Assembly: GCF_021390245.1 (NCBI RefSeq)
Contig: NZ_JAJUXH010000002.1
Span: forward strand, 310,001-374,000
Source: Dyadobacter sp. CY323
GTDB taxonomy: Bacteria; Bacteroidota; Bacteroidia; Cytophagales; Spirosomataceae
Length of the DNA: 64,000 bases
Direction: 5' to 3'
In this document: positions 54,716 to 63,886 of the stretch, piece by piece
Layout: every line of letters starts with the position of its first letter
Numbering within the stretch: position 1 is the first letter of the stretch
Made by a program: the position numbers and the translations under genes
Notes under the pieces: model-generated
What the model was told of the DNA's origin: nothing
Database searches by the model: none
The model's input: the letters and a program-made list of their open reading frames with translations, nothing else

Positions 54716-55345
54716 TTATTTGTTCAATTGGGTTTCCAAAATAGATAGCGCAGATTCACTTATCAAAAGACGGTCAGCATACATCAGATCGTACGTATTG
54801 ATAGAATCAACCGTTGTTACTTTCGCTTTTGGGATATTACGACTTGATAGGTACACATTACTGTCAACTGCTGACAATATAAGCAACGTCTTTGTATTCA
54901 CTAATGAAAGTGAATTCAACACATTCAAGTAAGACTTAGTCCTTGGGGCATCAAATGTGAAAGCTTCTAAAATAGAAATCGCATCAGATTGAGCCTTTGC
55001 AGAAAAAGCAGACCTACGAGCTAAAACTTTAACCTTTTTATTGATTTTAAAACCGTAGTCACGTGGCCGTGGTCCAAAAATACGACCACCACCTATGAAC
55101 ACCGGAGATTTAATGCTACCAGCACGGGCTCCACCGGTTCCTTTTTGACGTTTGATTTTACGAGTAGAGTGATTAATCTCTGCACGTTCTTTTGATTTGT
55201 GCGTTCCCTGACGTTGGTTAGCCAAGTACAACTTCACATCGAGATAGATCGCGTGCGTGTTAGGTTCGATGCCAAAAATTTCTTCAGACACACTTACCTT
55301 CTTGCCGGTATCTTCTCCTTGTATATTTAATACGGACAGTTCCAT
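54716..55345 (-). CDS. rplD: 50S ribosomal protein L4
   Basis: I use the ATG at 55345 (MELSVLNIQGEDTG), 209 residues; an ATG 15 nt earlier also exists and overlaps rplC. The extended tunnel loop is present (RKIKRQKGTGGARAGSIKSP, GGRIFGPRPRDYGFKINKK). In enterobacteria L4 represses the S10 operon; no such leader structure is evident here. Confidence 0.96.
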   Translation of the reverse strand: MELSVLNIQGEDTGKKVSVSEEIFGIEPNTHAIYLDVKLYLANQRQGTHKSKERAEINHSTRKIKRQKGTGGARAGSIKSPVFIGGGRIFGPRPRDYGFKINKKVKVLARRSAFSAKAQSDAISILEAFTFDAPRTKSYLNVLNSLSLVNTKTLLILSAVDSNVYLSSRNIPKAKVTTVDSINTYDLMYADRLLISESALSILETQLNK

Positions 55346-55349
55346 CGTG

Positions 55350-55970
55350 CTACTTCTCAATGATTAGAAATGAATTCTTTGAACCAGGTACTGAGCCACT
55401 AACAACCAAAAGGTTCTGCTCAGGGATCACTTTCAGAATACGTAAATTCTGAATTTTTACACGATTGTTACCCATGCGTCCACCCATACGAATGCCTTTA
55501 AATACACGTGATGGGAATGAACAAGCACCAATCGAACCTGGGTGACGCGCTCTGTTGTGCTGACCGTGAGTCTGGCCACCTACCCCTGCGAAACCATGGC
55601 GCTTTACAACACCTTGAAAACCGCGGCCTTTGGCAGAACCAACAACGTCAACAAACTCGCCTTCTTCAAAGATATCCGTAACAGATAATGAAGTTCCAAG
55701 TTCATGCTCCACTTCAAATTCCTTAAACTCAACAACCTTTTGCTTAGGAGTTGTGTTGGCTTTTTTGAAGTGACCAATCATAGGCTGGGAAGAGCTCTTT
55801 TCCTTCTTTTCACCAAAACCTAATTGGATAGCTTTATAGCCATCCTTTTCTTCGGACCTAACTTGTGTAACAACACAAGGACCAGCTTGAATCACAGTAC
55901 ATGCCAGAGCCTGCCCGTCAGCATTGTACAAACTAGTCATTCCGATTTTCTTACCAATTAAACCAGACAT
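55350..55970 (-). CDS. rplC: 50S ribosomal protein L3
   Basis: The 206-residue protein ([54 protein letters not shown]) is standard. It is the first gene of a long transcript with its own promoter about 50-80 nt upstream and a terminator between it and rpsJ. Confidence 0.97.
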   Translation of the reverse strand: MSGLIGKKIGMTSLYNADGQALACTVIQAGPCVVTQVRSEEKDGYKAIQLGFGEKKEKSSSQPMIGHFKKANTTPKQKVVEFKEFEVEHELGTSLSVTDIFEEGEFVDVVGSAKGRGFQGVVKRHGFAGVGGQTHGQHNRARHPGSIGACSFPSRVFKGIRMGGRMGNNRVKIQNLRILKVIPEQNLLVVSGSVPGSKNSFLIIEK

Positions 55971-56020
55971 GTTTTGAAATTAAATTAGCAGGTAAAACCC
56001 TTATTCTTTAAAACGGACTG

Positions 56021-56052
56021 CAAAGGTAGGAAATCAAATTCCAGTATCCAAA
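56021..56052 (-). promoter_or_regulatory. promoter of the rplC transcript
   Basis: On the minus strand TTTG (56049..56052), 20 nt, then TACCTTTG (56021..56028): a full match to the Bacteroidota TTTG/TAnnTTTG promoter. It is followed by CAGTCCG, the same bases as after the rpsL promoter. It sits directly behind the terminator at 56091..56116. Confidence 0.8.
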
Positions 56053-56090
56053 CAGTTATTTAATATTTCTCACTGATAATCAGCAAAAAA

Positions 56091-56116
56091 GGTCAGATGA
56101 TTTGAACCATCTGACC
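56091..56116 (-). terminator. intrinsic terminator between rpsJ and rplC
   Basis: GGTCAGATG and CATCTGACC form a 9-bp stem with an 8-nt loop. On the minus strand six U residues follow at once. It lies 134 nt past the rpsJ stop and 38 nt before the rplC -33 element, splitting the S10 operon after its first gene. Confidence 0.85.
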
Positions 56117-56250
56117 TCTAAATCTGATCACAATTAAACTGCACTGAAATATGCATACGTTCAATCACTTTCACGAGCTCAGATGTGGTTTCCTTAAAAG
56201 GACCTTCATCCAATTTTATGTAAATGGCCTAATCTAATAAGCCGCTTTCA

Positions 56251-56556
56251 CTAAACTTTAATCTCTACATCAACACCGCTTGGCAATTCAAGCTTCATCA
56301 GCGCATCAACCGTTTTTGCACTTGTAGAGAAAATATCTACCAAACGTTTGTAAGTACAAAGCTGGAATTGTTCACGTGACTTCTTGTTAACGTGTGGAGA
56401 ACGAAGAACAGTGAATTTCTCAGTTTTAGTTGGCAAAGGAATTGGACCGCTAACGATTGCACCAGTTGCCTTTACAGCTTTAACAATTTTCTCAGCTGAC
56501 TTATCAACCAGATTGTGGTCGAAAGAGCGAAGTTTGATTCGGATTTTTTGATTCAT
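56251..56556 (-). CDS. rpsJ: 30S ribosomal protein S10
   Basis: The 101-residue protein ([58 protein letters not shown]) is standard and also takes part in antitermination as NusE. It is flanked by intrinsic terminators on both sides, so it may be a one-gene unit. No exact TAnnTTTG is seen in the 139-nt gap to fusA. Confidence 0.97.
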   Translation of the reverse strand: MNQKIRIKLRSFDHNLVDKSAEKIVKAVKATGAIVSGPIPLPTKTEKFTVLRSPHVNKKSREQFQLCTYKRLVDIFSTSAKTVDALMKLELPSGVDVEIKV

Positions 56557-56653
56557 TTTGCTTTATTATTTCCGGTTCTGAGAACATTTGAACGAAACAA
56601 GTTTCGACAATCCACCAGCGAAAGAACCATTTACTTCGCAAGCTTCTATATAA

Positions 56654-56692
56654 AAATGATCCGTTATCTATTTTACAGATAGCGGATCATTT
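56654..56692 (-). terminator. intrinsic terminator after fusA
   Basis: A 16-bp stem with one G-U pair (core GATCCGTTATCT / AGATAGCGGATC) and a 7-nt loop starts 3 nt past the fusA stop. On the minus strand it is followed by a U-run (UUUUUAUA). Confidence 0.85.
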
Positions 56693-56695
56693 CAT

Positions 56696-58816
56696 TTATG
56701 CTTTAACTAAACCTTTTGCTTTTTCAATTACAGTTTCCGCAATGTTATTAGGAACAATCTCGTAGTAAGCGAATGTCAAAGAAGCAGTTGCGCGACCCGA
56801 TGACATTGTACGAAGATCAGTTACGTATCCGAACAATTCAGACAAAGGAACATCACATTTGATAACCTGCGCACCATTACGCGAATCCATTCCTCTCATC
56901 ACACCACGACGACGGTTTAGGTCACCAGTGATTGGTCCTGTGTACTCGTCAGGCGTAAGCACTTCAACGTGCATAATTGGCTCCATCAATTTCGAACCTG
57001 CATGACGCGCAGCTTCTTTGAAACCGATTTTCGCTGCAAGTTCAAATGATAGTGCGTCTGAATCGACATCGTGGAAAGATCCGTGGAAAATACGCACTTT
57101 CATAGAATCCAAAGGATATCCTGCAAGCGCACCATTTGACATGGACGCTTCGAAACCTTTCTGGATCGGAGCGATAAACTCACGAGGAATAGTACCACCA
57201 ACAATCTGATTTACAAATTGCAAACCTGTTTTTGGTTCTTTTCCTTCTTCGTTATCATCACGTGGTCCGATTTCAAATACGATATCGGCAAATTTACCAC
57301 GACCACCTGTTTGTTTCTTGTAAACTTCGCGGTGCTCATAGTTCTTCGTAAGAATCTCTTTGTAAGCAACCTGAGGAGCTCCTTGATTTACTTCTACTTT
57401 GAATTCACGACGCATACGGTCGATGATAATTTCAAGGTGAAGCTCACCCATTCCTTTAATGATCGTTTGACCAGTTTCTTCGTTACTTTCAACCTGCAAC
57501 GTAGGGTCTTCTTCGATCAATTTTGTAATTGCCTTAGAAAAGTTATCGCTGTCAGCCGCTTTCTTAGGCTCAATTGCATAACCAATTACCGGCTCAGGGA
57601 ACACCATTGATTCAAGAATAATTGGATTCTTTTCATCAGATAATGTATCTCCCGTTTTGATATCTTTAAATCCTACAACAGCTCCAATGTCACCTGCTTC
57701 AAGACGATCAATTTGATTTTGCTTGTTAGCGTGCATTTGGAAAATACGAGAAATACGTTCTTTATTTCCTGAACGGTTGTTCAAAACGTAAGAGCCTGAA
57801 TCAAGATATCCTGAGTAAGAACGGATAAAGCAAAGACGTCCTACATAAGGGTCCGTTGCAATTTTAAATGCCAATGCGCAGAAAGGATCTGAGTCCGTTG
57901 GTTGACGAGAAATTTCATTTCCTGTACGAGGATCAGTTCCGATTATGCTTTCACGATCTTGTGGTGAAGGCAAAATAGCCATCACGTAATCAAGCATCGT
58001 TTGAACACCTTTATTTTTGAAAGAAGAGCCGCAAACCATAGGAACGATTTTCATGCTGATCGTTGCTGCACGCAAAGCCGCAAGAATTTCGTCTTCTGAA
58101 ATAGAAGCTGGATCTTCAAAATATTTTTCCATCAAAGTGTCGTCGAATTCGGCAACAGCTTCAAGTAATTTCTCTCTCCACTCAGTTGCTTCTTCAAGCA
58201 TATCATCAGGAATAGGAACTTCTCTAAAAGTCATTCCTTTGTCTTCTTCATTCCATTCGATACCACGGAAGTTAACCAAGTCAACTACACCTCTAAATGT
58301 ATCTTCAGCACCGATGGGCAATTGAAGAGGAACAGCGTAGCTTCCAAGCATTTCTTTCACCTGCGTACAAACTTTCAAGAAGTCTGCACCAGAACGGTCC
58401 ATTTTATTTACGAAACCGATACGAGCTACATTATAGTTGTTAGCCAGACGCCAGTTCGTTTCAGACTGAGGCTCAACACCATCAACTGCACTAAAAAGGA
58501 ATACAAGACCATCCAATACACGAAGAGAACGGTTTACTTCAACTGTAAAGTCAACGTGTCCCGGTGTATCAATAATGTTGATATGATATTTCTCACCACG
58601 ATAATTCCAATCAACCGTTGTTGCAGCGGATGTAATGGTAATACCACGCTCCTGCTCCTGCTCCATCCAGTCCATTGTAGCAGCACCATCATGCACTTCT
58701 CCAATTTTGTGGCTTACCCCTGCGTAGTAAAGGATACGCTCCGTTGTGGTTGTCTTACCGGCATCAATGTGCGCAGCAATACCAATGTTTCTTGTTAATC
58801 TTAGATCACGTGCCAT
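56696..58816 (-). CDS. fusA: elongation factor G
   Basis: The 706-residue translational GTPase has G1 ([12 protein letters not shown]), the switch I RGITI, G3 (DTPGHVDFT), G4 (NKMDRSGAD) and the typical domains II-V ([21 protein letters not shown]). It moves tRNAs and mRNA through the ribosome. It has its own promoter upstream and a terminator on each side. Confidence 0.98.
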   Translation of the reverse strand: MARDLRLTRNIGIAAHIDAGKTTTTERILYYAGVSHKIGEVHDGAATMDWMEQEQERGITITSAATTVDWNYRGEKYHINIIDTPGHVDFTVEVNRSLRVLDGLVFLFSAVDGVEPQSETNWRLANNYNVARIGFVNKMDRSGADFLKVCTQVKEMLGSYAVPLQLPIGAEDTFRGVVDLVNFRGIEWNEEDKGMTFREVPIPDDMLEEATEWREKLLEAVAEFDDTLMEKYFEDPASISEDEILAALRAATISMKIVPMVCGSSFKNKGVQTMLDYVMAILPSPQDRESIIGTDPRTGNEISRQPTDSDPFCALAFKIATDPYVGRLCFIRSYSGYLDSGSYVLNNRSGNKERISRIFQMHANKQNQIDRLEAGDIGAVVGFKDIKTGDTLSDEKNPIILESMVFPEPVIGYAIEPKKAADSDNFSKAITKLIEEDPTLQVESNEETGQTIIKGMGELHLEIIIDRMRREFKVEVNQGAPQVAYKEILTKNYEHREVYKKQTGGRGKFADIVFEIGPRDDNEEGKEPKTGLQFVNQIVGGTIPREFIAPIQKGFEASMSNGALAGYPLDSMKVRIFHGSFHDVDSDALSFELAAKIGFKEAARHAGSKLMEPIMHVEVLTPDEYTGPITGDLNRRRGVMRGMDSRNGAQVIKCDVPLSELFGYVTDLRTMSSGRATASLTFAYYEIVPNNIAETVIEKAKGLVKA

Positions 58817-58921
58817 GACTGATGGTGATGTGTTATTTTATATTCAATGTGCAATTCACTCTGAAGCAATTTGAATCACAGAAGGCCCATACAAATGCAC
58901 TACTTCCAAAAATTCAGAGCG

Positions 58922-58953
58922 CAAAAGTACAAATTGGTGATTATAAAAACAAT
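58922..58953 (-). promoter_or_regulatory. promoter of fusA
   Basis: On the minus strand ATTG (58950..58953), 20 nt, then TACTTTTG (58922..58929), a good Bacteroidota promoter. It gives a leader of about 100 nt. Within the leader CTCTGAA (58913..58919, minus) and TTCAGAG (58859..58865) could close a large loop. Confidence 0.75.
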
Positions 58954-58991
58954 TCTGAACACGTTAAATTTTGGTAAAATCTAAAATAAAA

Positions 58992-59021
58992 ATCGGAAGC
59001 TCGGGAACCCGAACTTCCGAT
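58992..59021 (-). terminator. intrinsic terminator after rpsG
   Basis: ATCGGAAG and CTTCCGAT form the outer stem; after a C/A mismatch TCGG and CCGA continue it. On the minus strand UUUUUAUUUU follows. It lies 22 nt past the rpsG stop. Confidence 0.85.
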
Positions 59022-59042
59022 CTATAAAGATCTCTTTAGATT

Positions 59043-59510
59043 CTAGAATCTAAAGTGTGAGAACGCCTTGTTGGCATCTGCCATACGGTGCGTGTCATCT
59101 TTCTTCTTAACTGCAGCTCCTTCACCTTTTGCAGCAGCGATGATTTCTCCCGCCAAGCGGTCAACCATTGTCTTTTCACCACGTTTGCGGGAATAGTTGA
59201 TCAACCATTTCATACCTAATGACTGCTTACGCTCCGGACGAACTTCCGTCGGAACCTGGAAAGTAGCTCCACCAACGCGGCGGCTCTTAACTTCCACAGA
59301 AGGAGTTACATTATTCAAAGCCTTTTTCCATGTTTCAAGACCACTTTCGCTGGTTTTTTTCTCAACCAATTCCAATGCGTCATAGAAGATAGTAAATGCA
59401 ATGCTTTTCTTTCCTTCGTACATCAGGTTATTTACAAATTTTGTAACCTGAACATCCCTGAACTTAGGATCAGGAAGGATATATCTTTTCTTTGGTTTCG
59501 ACTTTCTCAT
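59043..59510 (-). CDS. rpsG: 30S ribosomal protein S7
   Basis: The 155-residue protein ([70 protein letters not shown]) is standard. S7 starts assembly of the 30S head. It follows rpsL by 117 nt; that gap has a small CCTGG/CCAGG hairpin at 59557..59570. Confidence 0.97.
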   Translation of the reverse strand: MRKSKPKKRYILPDPKFRDVQVTKFVNNLMYEGKKSIAFTIFYDALELVEKKTSESGLETWKKALNNVTPSVEVKSRRVGGATFQVPTEVRPERKQSLGMKWLINYSRKRGEKTMVDRLAGEIIAAAKGEGAAVKKKDDTHRMADANKAFSHFRF

Positions 59511-59627
59511 TTTAGCTTAATGTTTTACACGAGGTTTCGTTTTGCAACTTATTCACCCTGGCTTCCCAGGATTACTTCCCTTTTATCAGATTTTTAATTA
59601 CTTAATAAAAGCAGAGAGAGTTACTTT

Positions 59628-60041
59628 TTATTTTTTCTTACCTTTTGTCGGTGCAGCCGCAACTTGTCCTGGTTTTGGACGCTTAGCACCATATTTCGAA
59701 CGACGTTGCTTACGTCCGTTCACACCTGCAGTATCCAATGCACCACGAATAATGTGGTAACGAACACCTGGAAGATCTTTTACACGACCACCACGAATCA
59801 ATACGATCGAGTGCTCCTGTAGGTTGTGGCCTTCACCTGGAATGTAGGCATTCACCTCTTTGTTGTTGGAAAGACGAACACGCGCAACTTTACGAAGGGC
59901 TGAGTTCGGTTTCTTTGGCGTAGTTGTGTACACCCTGGTGCACACACCCCTCCGCTGGGGGCAGGAATCCAAAGCCGGAGACTTTGATTTCCATGTAATG
60001 GTCTCTCTACCTTTACGGACTAATTGTGAAATAGTTGGCAT
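59628..60041 (-). CDS. rpsL: 30S ribosomal protein S12
   Basis: The 137-residue protein ([58 protein letters not shown]) includes the two conserved lysine regions of streptomycin sensitivity in wild-type form (PKKPNS and GRVKDLPG). A short basic tail ends in GKKK. It is first in the rpsL-rpsG unit. Confidence 0.97.
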   Translation of the reverse strand: MPTISQLVRKGRETITWKSKSPALDSCPQRRGVCTRVYTTTPKKPNSALRKVARVRLSNNKEVNAYIPGEGHNLQEHSIVLIRGGRVKDLPGVRYHIIRGALDTAGVNGRKQRRSKYGAKRPKPGQVAAAPTKGKKK

Positions 60042-60060
60042 TTAACAAATTGATTTTGAT

Positions 60061-60076
60061 CTGGTTAGCAAACCAG
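60061..60076 (-). promoter_or_regulatory. small hairpin in the rpsL leader
   Basis: CTGGTT, loop AGCA (plus strand), AACCAG. It lies about 20 nt before the rpsL start and within its transcribed leader, so it could affect translation start. Confidence 0.45.
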
Positions 60077-60116
60077 TCTATTGTTATGTAAACAGTTTTC
60101 CCGAAAAATCGGACTG

Positions 60117-60147
60117 CAAAAGTAAAAGACTTCCATTGATTTCCAAA
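60117..60147 (-). promoter_or_regulatory. promoter of rpsL-rpsG
   Basis: On the minus strand TTTG (60144..60147), 19 nt, then TACTTTTG (60117..60124), an exact match to both Bacteroidota elements, followed by CAGTCCG. The leader is about 70 nt. Confidence 0.85.
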
Positions 60148-60415
60148 ATGTTACTGCATCATTTTTCCGGGAACAACCATTTGATGTTTAATGTGATCCT
60201 CAGTTTTGGCGTTACAAACAATAATCACCATTATGCGTATCCCATGTTGTTTTGGCCTAAATATTGGTACTTTAAAGTCATTATTATCCTGAAAACAGAT
60301 CTAAGAAAAATCTGAGCCCACAATATCCAGAATTTTATTTCCGAACGTTGTTTATTAGTATTGTTTTTCCAAACCCAATGTGCGCGTCGAAACGTTTGAT
60401 TTTACATTTTACATT
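60148..60415. other. intergenic region between divergent rpsL and OmpA-family gene
   Basis: AT-rich, no gene. It must hold the promoter for the PorE-like gene. I see no exact TAnnTTTG on the plus strand here. Nothing else is recognisable. Confidence 0.5.
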
Positions 60416-62440
60416 ATGAAACTTCTGAGGAGTTATTGTACCCTGGCGATCTGTCTTTCTACGATCATATTATATCTATCCAGCTGCAATTCGGCGATGC
60501 AGGCATTTAAAGATGGACAAAAGAAATTTGCCAACGGCGAATACGATCTTGCTATAAAAGGATTTCAGAAGGCTGCTGAGGAAAATTACGAGCCGGTTCA
60601 GACTAATTATCTGATCGCGGAGTCTTATCGCCTCTCGAACCGTTTCAAAGAAGCCATTCCCTACTATAAAAATGCATTGGATGGCGGCCTGGCTAATCCG
60701 GATGCAAAATTCCAATATGCATATGCTTTGAAAACGAATGGCCAGTATGAAGAAGCATCAGCGCAATTTGCCGCGTTTGCAAAAGATACCAGCTCCAACC
60801 AGAATTTGCAGGAACGCGCTTTAAGGGAGGTTGAGATCCTGAGGATTGCCGATCGTTTAAAAACTGAGAAAATGGAGGTATCTATTAAGGATGTCCCTTT
60901 AAACACCGCCAATTCTGAGTTCTCACCCGCGATTTTAGGAAATGAACTGATCTTCTCTTCATCAAAAAAAGAAAAAGTTTACAAAAACAATGGACAGGCA
61001 ATGCTAGGCCTATATAAAGTGGCTATTGCAGAGGATGCCGGAAATACGCAAGGAAACCCGGTATTGTTTAGCCAGGAGATCTTCGATGCTGATGCAAACG
61101 AAGGTTCTCCTGCGTTTTCCCCGGATGGGAAGACGCTTGTTTTTGCCCGGGGAAACACTGGCAAGAAGAAAGGTACTGCGGATGTTGATCTATATATGAG
61201 CAGAAATATTAATGGACAATGGACTGCGCCTGCTATTCTGCCAATTAATGATTCATTGGCCTGGGATGGTTCTCCTGCTTTTTCCAGAGATGGGAAAACA
61301 CTTTACTTTGCCTCGAACCGGCCAGGGGGTGCAGGTGGAATTGACATTTATCGCACCAACATGGACGCTTCTGGACGATTCAGCAAACCTGTCAACATGG
61401 GACGGGATATTAATACAGCCGGGGATGAGATGTTTCCGTATGTAGCGGAAGGTGGTAAACTTTACTTTGCATCGGATGGTCATCCTGGTCTCGGCAAACT
61501 GGATCTTTTTTCCGCTACAAGAAGTCAGGGCGTTATTTCCATTGAAAATATGGGGCTTCCATTCAATAGTCCCCAGGACGATTTTGGTCTCGTGTTTTAT
61601 CAAAATTTGAAAAAAGGTTTCTTTTCCTCCAACCGGGAAGGGGGTAAGGGGGACGACGACATTTATTATTTCGCGGCTCCCGAAGACCCGGATACTACGT
61701 CGATTGCCAGAAACAGCGACCCAAATGATCCGCTCAATCCAAATAATCCGAATTACATCAATGGCAAACCGAAAGTAGTAAGGTACTTTCTGGCAGGAAA
61801 TGTGATCGCCACTGGACAAAACGGGATTCCTATCGATTCGGCCGTAGTTCATATCTTGCCTGATACCTCGGATACTCAGATAAGCGAGCTATCAACAAAC
61901 TCAGAAGGAAAATTCGGTAAACAACCGGTTGAAGAAGGAAAATCATACAGTCTTTTGGTTCAAAGGAAAGGGTACATCAGCAAAAGAGAGCCGTTTTCCA
62001 TGAATGGTCGCTCGATACCACCTATTTTCCTGGCGAAAGAGTTGACGGATACAACGTTTAATGTAACGATCAAACTCGACAGACTTGAACTGAATAAGAC
62101 TTTCGTTCTTGAAAACATTTATTACGATTTGAACAAATACAATATCCGGTCTGATGCTGCGATTGAGCTTGATAAACTGGTACAGATCTTGAAAGATAAT
62201 CCAACAATGAAGATTGAATTGAGTTCGCACACGGATGCACGCGCAACAGATGCGTATAACATGACTTTGTCTCAAAACAGGGCCGAGTCAGCGGTTAATT
62301 ACCTGAATACAAAAGGAATAGATGCCGACAGGATGGTCGCGAAAGGTTATGGAGAGAGAGAGCTCATTATCCCGAATGCAAAAACAGAGGAAGAGCATCA
62401 GCGAAATCGCCGGACAGAATTTACGATCCTAAGTTATTAA
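60416..62440 (+). CDS. PorE-like OmpA-family lipoprotein (TPR, PD40 propeller, CRD, OmpA)
   Basis: I use the ATG at 60416 (MKLLRSYCTLAIC), 674 residues, because it starts a lipoprotein signal with the lipobox LSSC (Cys 24). Next come TPR-like repeats (about 35-130), a PD40-type beta-propeller (about 145-410; SPAFSPDGKTLVFARGN, SPAFSRDGKTLYFASNRPGG), a carboxypeptidase-regulatory-like domain (about 455-540) and a C-terminal OmpA peptidoglycan-binding domain (about 560-674; NIYYDLNKYNIRSDAAIELD, SSHTDARATDAYNMTLSQNR). This order matches PorE of the type IX secretion system, but paralogs with the same order exist, so the role is probable only. Confidence 0.85.
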   Translation: MKLLRSYCTLAICLSTIILYLSSCNSAMQAFKDGQKKFANGEYDLAIKGFQKAAEENYEPVQTNYLIAESYRLSNRFKEAIPYYKNALDGGLANPDAKFQYAYALKTNGQYEEASAQFAAFAKDTSSNQNLQERALREVEILRIADRLKTEKMEVSIKDVPLNTANSEFSPAILGNELIFSSSKKEKVYKNNGQAMLGLYKVAIAEDAGNTQGNPVLFSQEIFDADANEGSPAFSPDGKTLVFARGNTGKKKGTADVDLYMSRNINGQWTAPAILPINDSLAWDGSPAFSRDGKTLYFASNRPGGAGGIDIYRTNMDASGRFSKPVNMGRDINTAGDEMFPYVAEGGKLYFASDGHPGLGKLDLFSATRSQGVISIENMGLPFNSPQDDFGLVFYQNLKKGFFSSNREGGKGDDDIYYFAAPEDPDTTSIARNSDPNDPLNPNNPNYINGKPKVVRYFLAGNVIATGQNGIPIDSAVVHILPDTSDTQISELSTNSEGKFGKQPVEEGKSYSLLVQRKGYISKREPFSMNGRSIPPIFLAKELTDTTFNVTIKLDRLELNKTFVLENIYYDLNKYNIRSDAAIELDKLVQILKDNPTMKIELSSHTDARATDAYNMTLSQNRAESAVNYLNTKGIDADRMVAKGYGERELIIPNAKTEEEHQRNRRTEFTILSY

Positions 62441-62455
62441 GTCAGTTACCTTCTG

Positions 62456-62489
62456 AAAGCCGGTTCACGACAAGTTGTGAACCGGCTTT
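62456..62489 (+). terminator. intrinsic terminator after the PorE-like gene
   Basis: AAAGCCGGTTCAC and GTGAACCGGCTTT form a perfect 13-bp stem with an 8-nt loop, followed by a run of T on the plus strand. Confidence 0.9.
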
Positions 62490-62562
62490 TTTTATGCTTC
62501 CCTGCCCCGATTTCGTATTATTGCATTTTTTTCCAACAATACATTTACAACGATTTCAATTA

Positions 62563-63744
62563 ATGGCTCAACGCATTATTTACTGGTTTCGAAATGATTT
62601 ACGTCTAAACGACAATGACGCATTGTTAGCGGCAGTCAACTCGTCCGAGGAGATTGTCCCGGTATATGTTTTCGATCCCAGGCAATTTGAAAATACGAAA
62701 TTAAAATTCAGAAGAACCGGTGCATTAAGGGCTAAATTTTTGATCGAGTCCGTCGCTGAACTGAGAAACCGGTTGCGGCAAAAAGGCGGAGAGCTGCTGA
62801 TCCGCATTGGAGAACCAGAGAAGATTGTCGCACAGATCGCAGAAGATTACAGTGCACAATACGTCTACACCAGCAAAGAAATCGGGCCGGAGGAAACCAG
62901 GATCGAATCGTCGCTGAGCAAAAACCTGAAAATTTTCAACGTTGACATCAAGCTTTTCTGGATGGACACATTGGTTCATGCAATGGATTTGCCTTTTCCA
63001 ATATCCAAACTTCCCGCATCTTATAATGATTTCGATCCGCAGATTAGAAAAAATTTGACTGTGAAGGAGGTATCTGCCGAGCCTTTAAAGATTACCCTAC
63101 CGTCAGAATATGAAGCAGGCGCAATACCGTCACTTCCCGCACTGGGAATTGACCCGATCGAAATCTCTAAGTCCGATCAAACGAATTTACATCCTGCGGG
63201 CGGTGAATCAGCCGCACTTTCGGCACTTACTGATTATTTGGGGCAGTTAAATAATGCATATTCTGAATCAGAACCATTAACGGATTCGCGTTTGTCAGAT
63301 TGGCTTTCACTTGGATGTCTGTCGGCCAGATTCATTTATCACGAAGCTTTAAAAAGTCGGAATGGCGAGTTTCAAAACTTAATTGATGACCTTTTAAAAA
63401 GGGATTATTTCCAATGGATCTTGCTTCGGTACGGTCCACGGATATTTAAATTAAGTGGCGTAAAACATGATTTTTCGACACAATGGGCAAAAGACCAAAC
63501 CGTCTTTGACTCATGGGCTCATGGAGAAACCACGGATATTGAATTAAATAAGTGCATGAAAATGCTAAAAGCAAATGGTTTCATAACTGCGAGGGAACGT
63601 CAATTCGCAGCCGATTATCTTGTCAATAACCTTCGGACCAACTGGACATGGGGAGCGATGTTTTTCGAAAGCTGTTTACTGGATTATGAAGTGTCCGTAA
63701 ATTGGGGCAAATGGAATAACATCGCCGGTGTTGGTCATGACTAG
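62563..63744 (+). CDS. cryptochrome/photolyase family protein (DASH-like), short C-terminus
   Basis: The start is MAQRIIYWFRNDLRLNDNDA at 62563, the usual photolyase opening, giving 393 residues. The N-terminal alpha/beta antenna domain (about 1-130) and helical FAD domain follow, with GGESAALSALTDYL, LSDWLSLGCLSARFIYHE, KRDYFQWILLRYG, then ERQFAADYLVNNLRTNWTWG and FESCLLDYEVSVNWGKWN. The motif normally read as W..G.TG.P..DA is changed to WAHGETTDIELNKC, and the protein stops at AGVGHD, where DASH proteins usually have about 35 more residues. It may repair UV dimers, sense light, or be degenerate. Confidence 0.85.
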   Translation: MAQRIIYWFRNDLRLNDNDALLAAVNSSEEIVPVYVFDPRQFENTKLKFRRTGALRAKFLIESVAELRNRLRQKGGELLIRIGEPEKIVAQIAEDYSAQYVYTSKEIGPEETRIESSLSKNLKIFNVDIKLFWMDTLVHAMDLPFPISKLPASYNDFDPQIRKNLTVKEVSAEPLKITLPSEYEAGAIPSLPALGIDPIEISKSDQTNLHPAGGESAALSALTDYLGQLNNAYSESEPLTDSRLSDWLSLGCLSARFIYHEALKSRNGEFQNLIDDLLKRDYFQWILLRYGPRIFKLSGVKHDFSTQWAKDQTVFDSWAHGETTDIELNKCMKMLKANGFITARERQFAADYLVNNLRTNWTWGAMFFESCLLDYEVSVNWGKWNNIAGVGHD

Positions 63745-63835
63745 GAATGTTTTTGTCTTAAAACCCCTCATCCAGGCCATTTTGGAGATAACATCTGCCA
63801 TTCGCCGGTTATGTAGTTTTTCCTGAAGATTTTGC

Positions 63836-63843
63836 TAGCTTTG
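63836..63843 (+). promoter_or_regulatory. candidate -7 promoter element for the LemA gene
   Basis: TAGCTTTG matches TAnnTTTG, 43 nt before the LemA start. The -33 element is not clear. Confidence 0.4.
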
Positions 63844-63886
63844 GACAACTTTGAACCACATTCATTAACTCTAAACTGAATATAAA

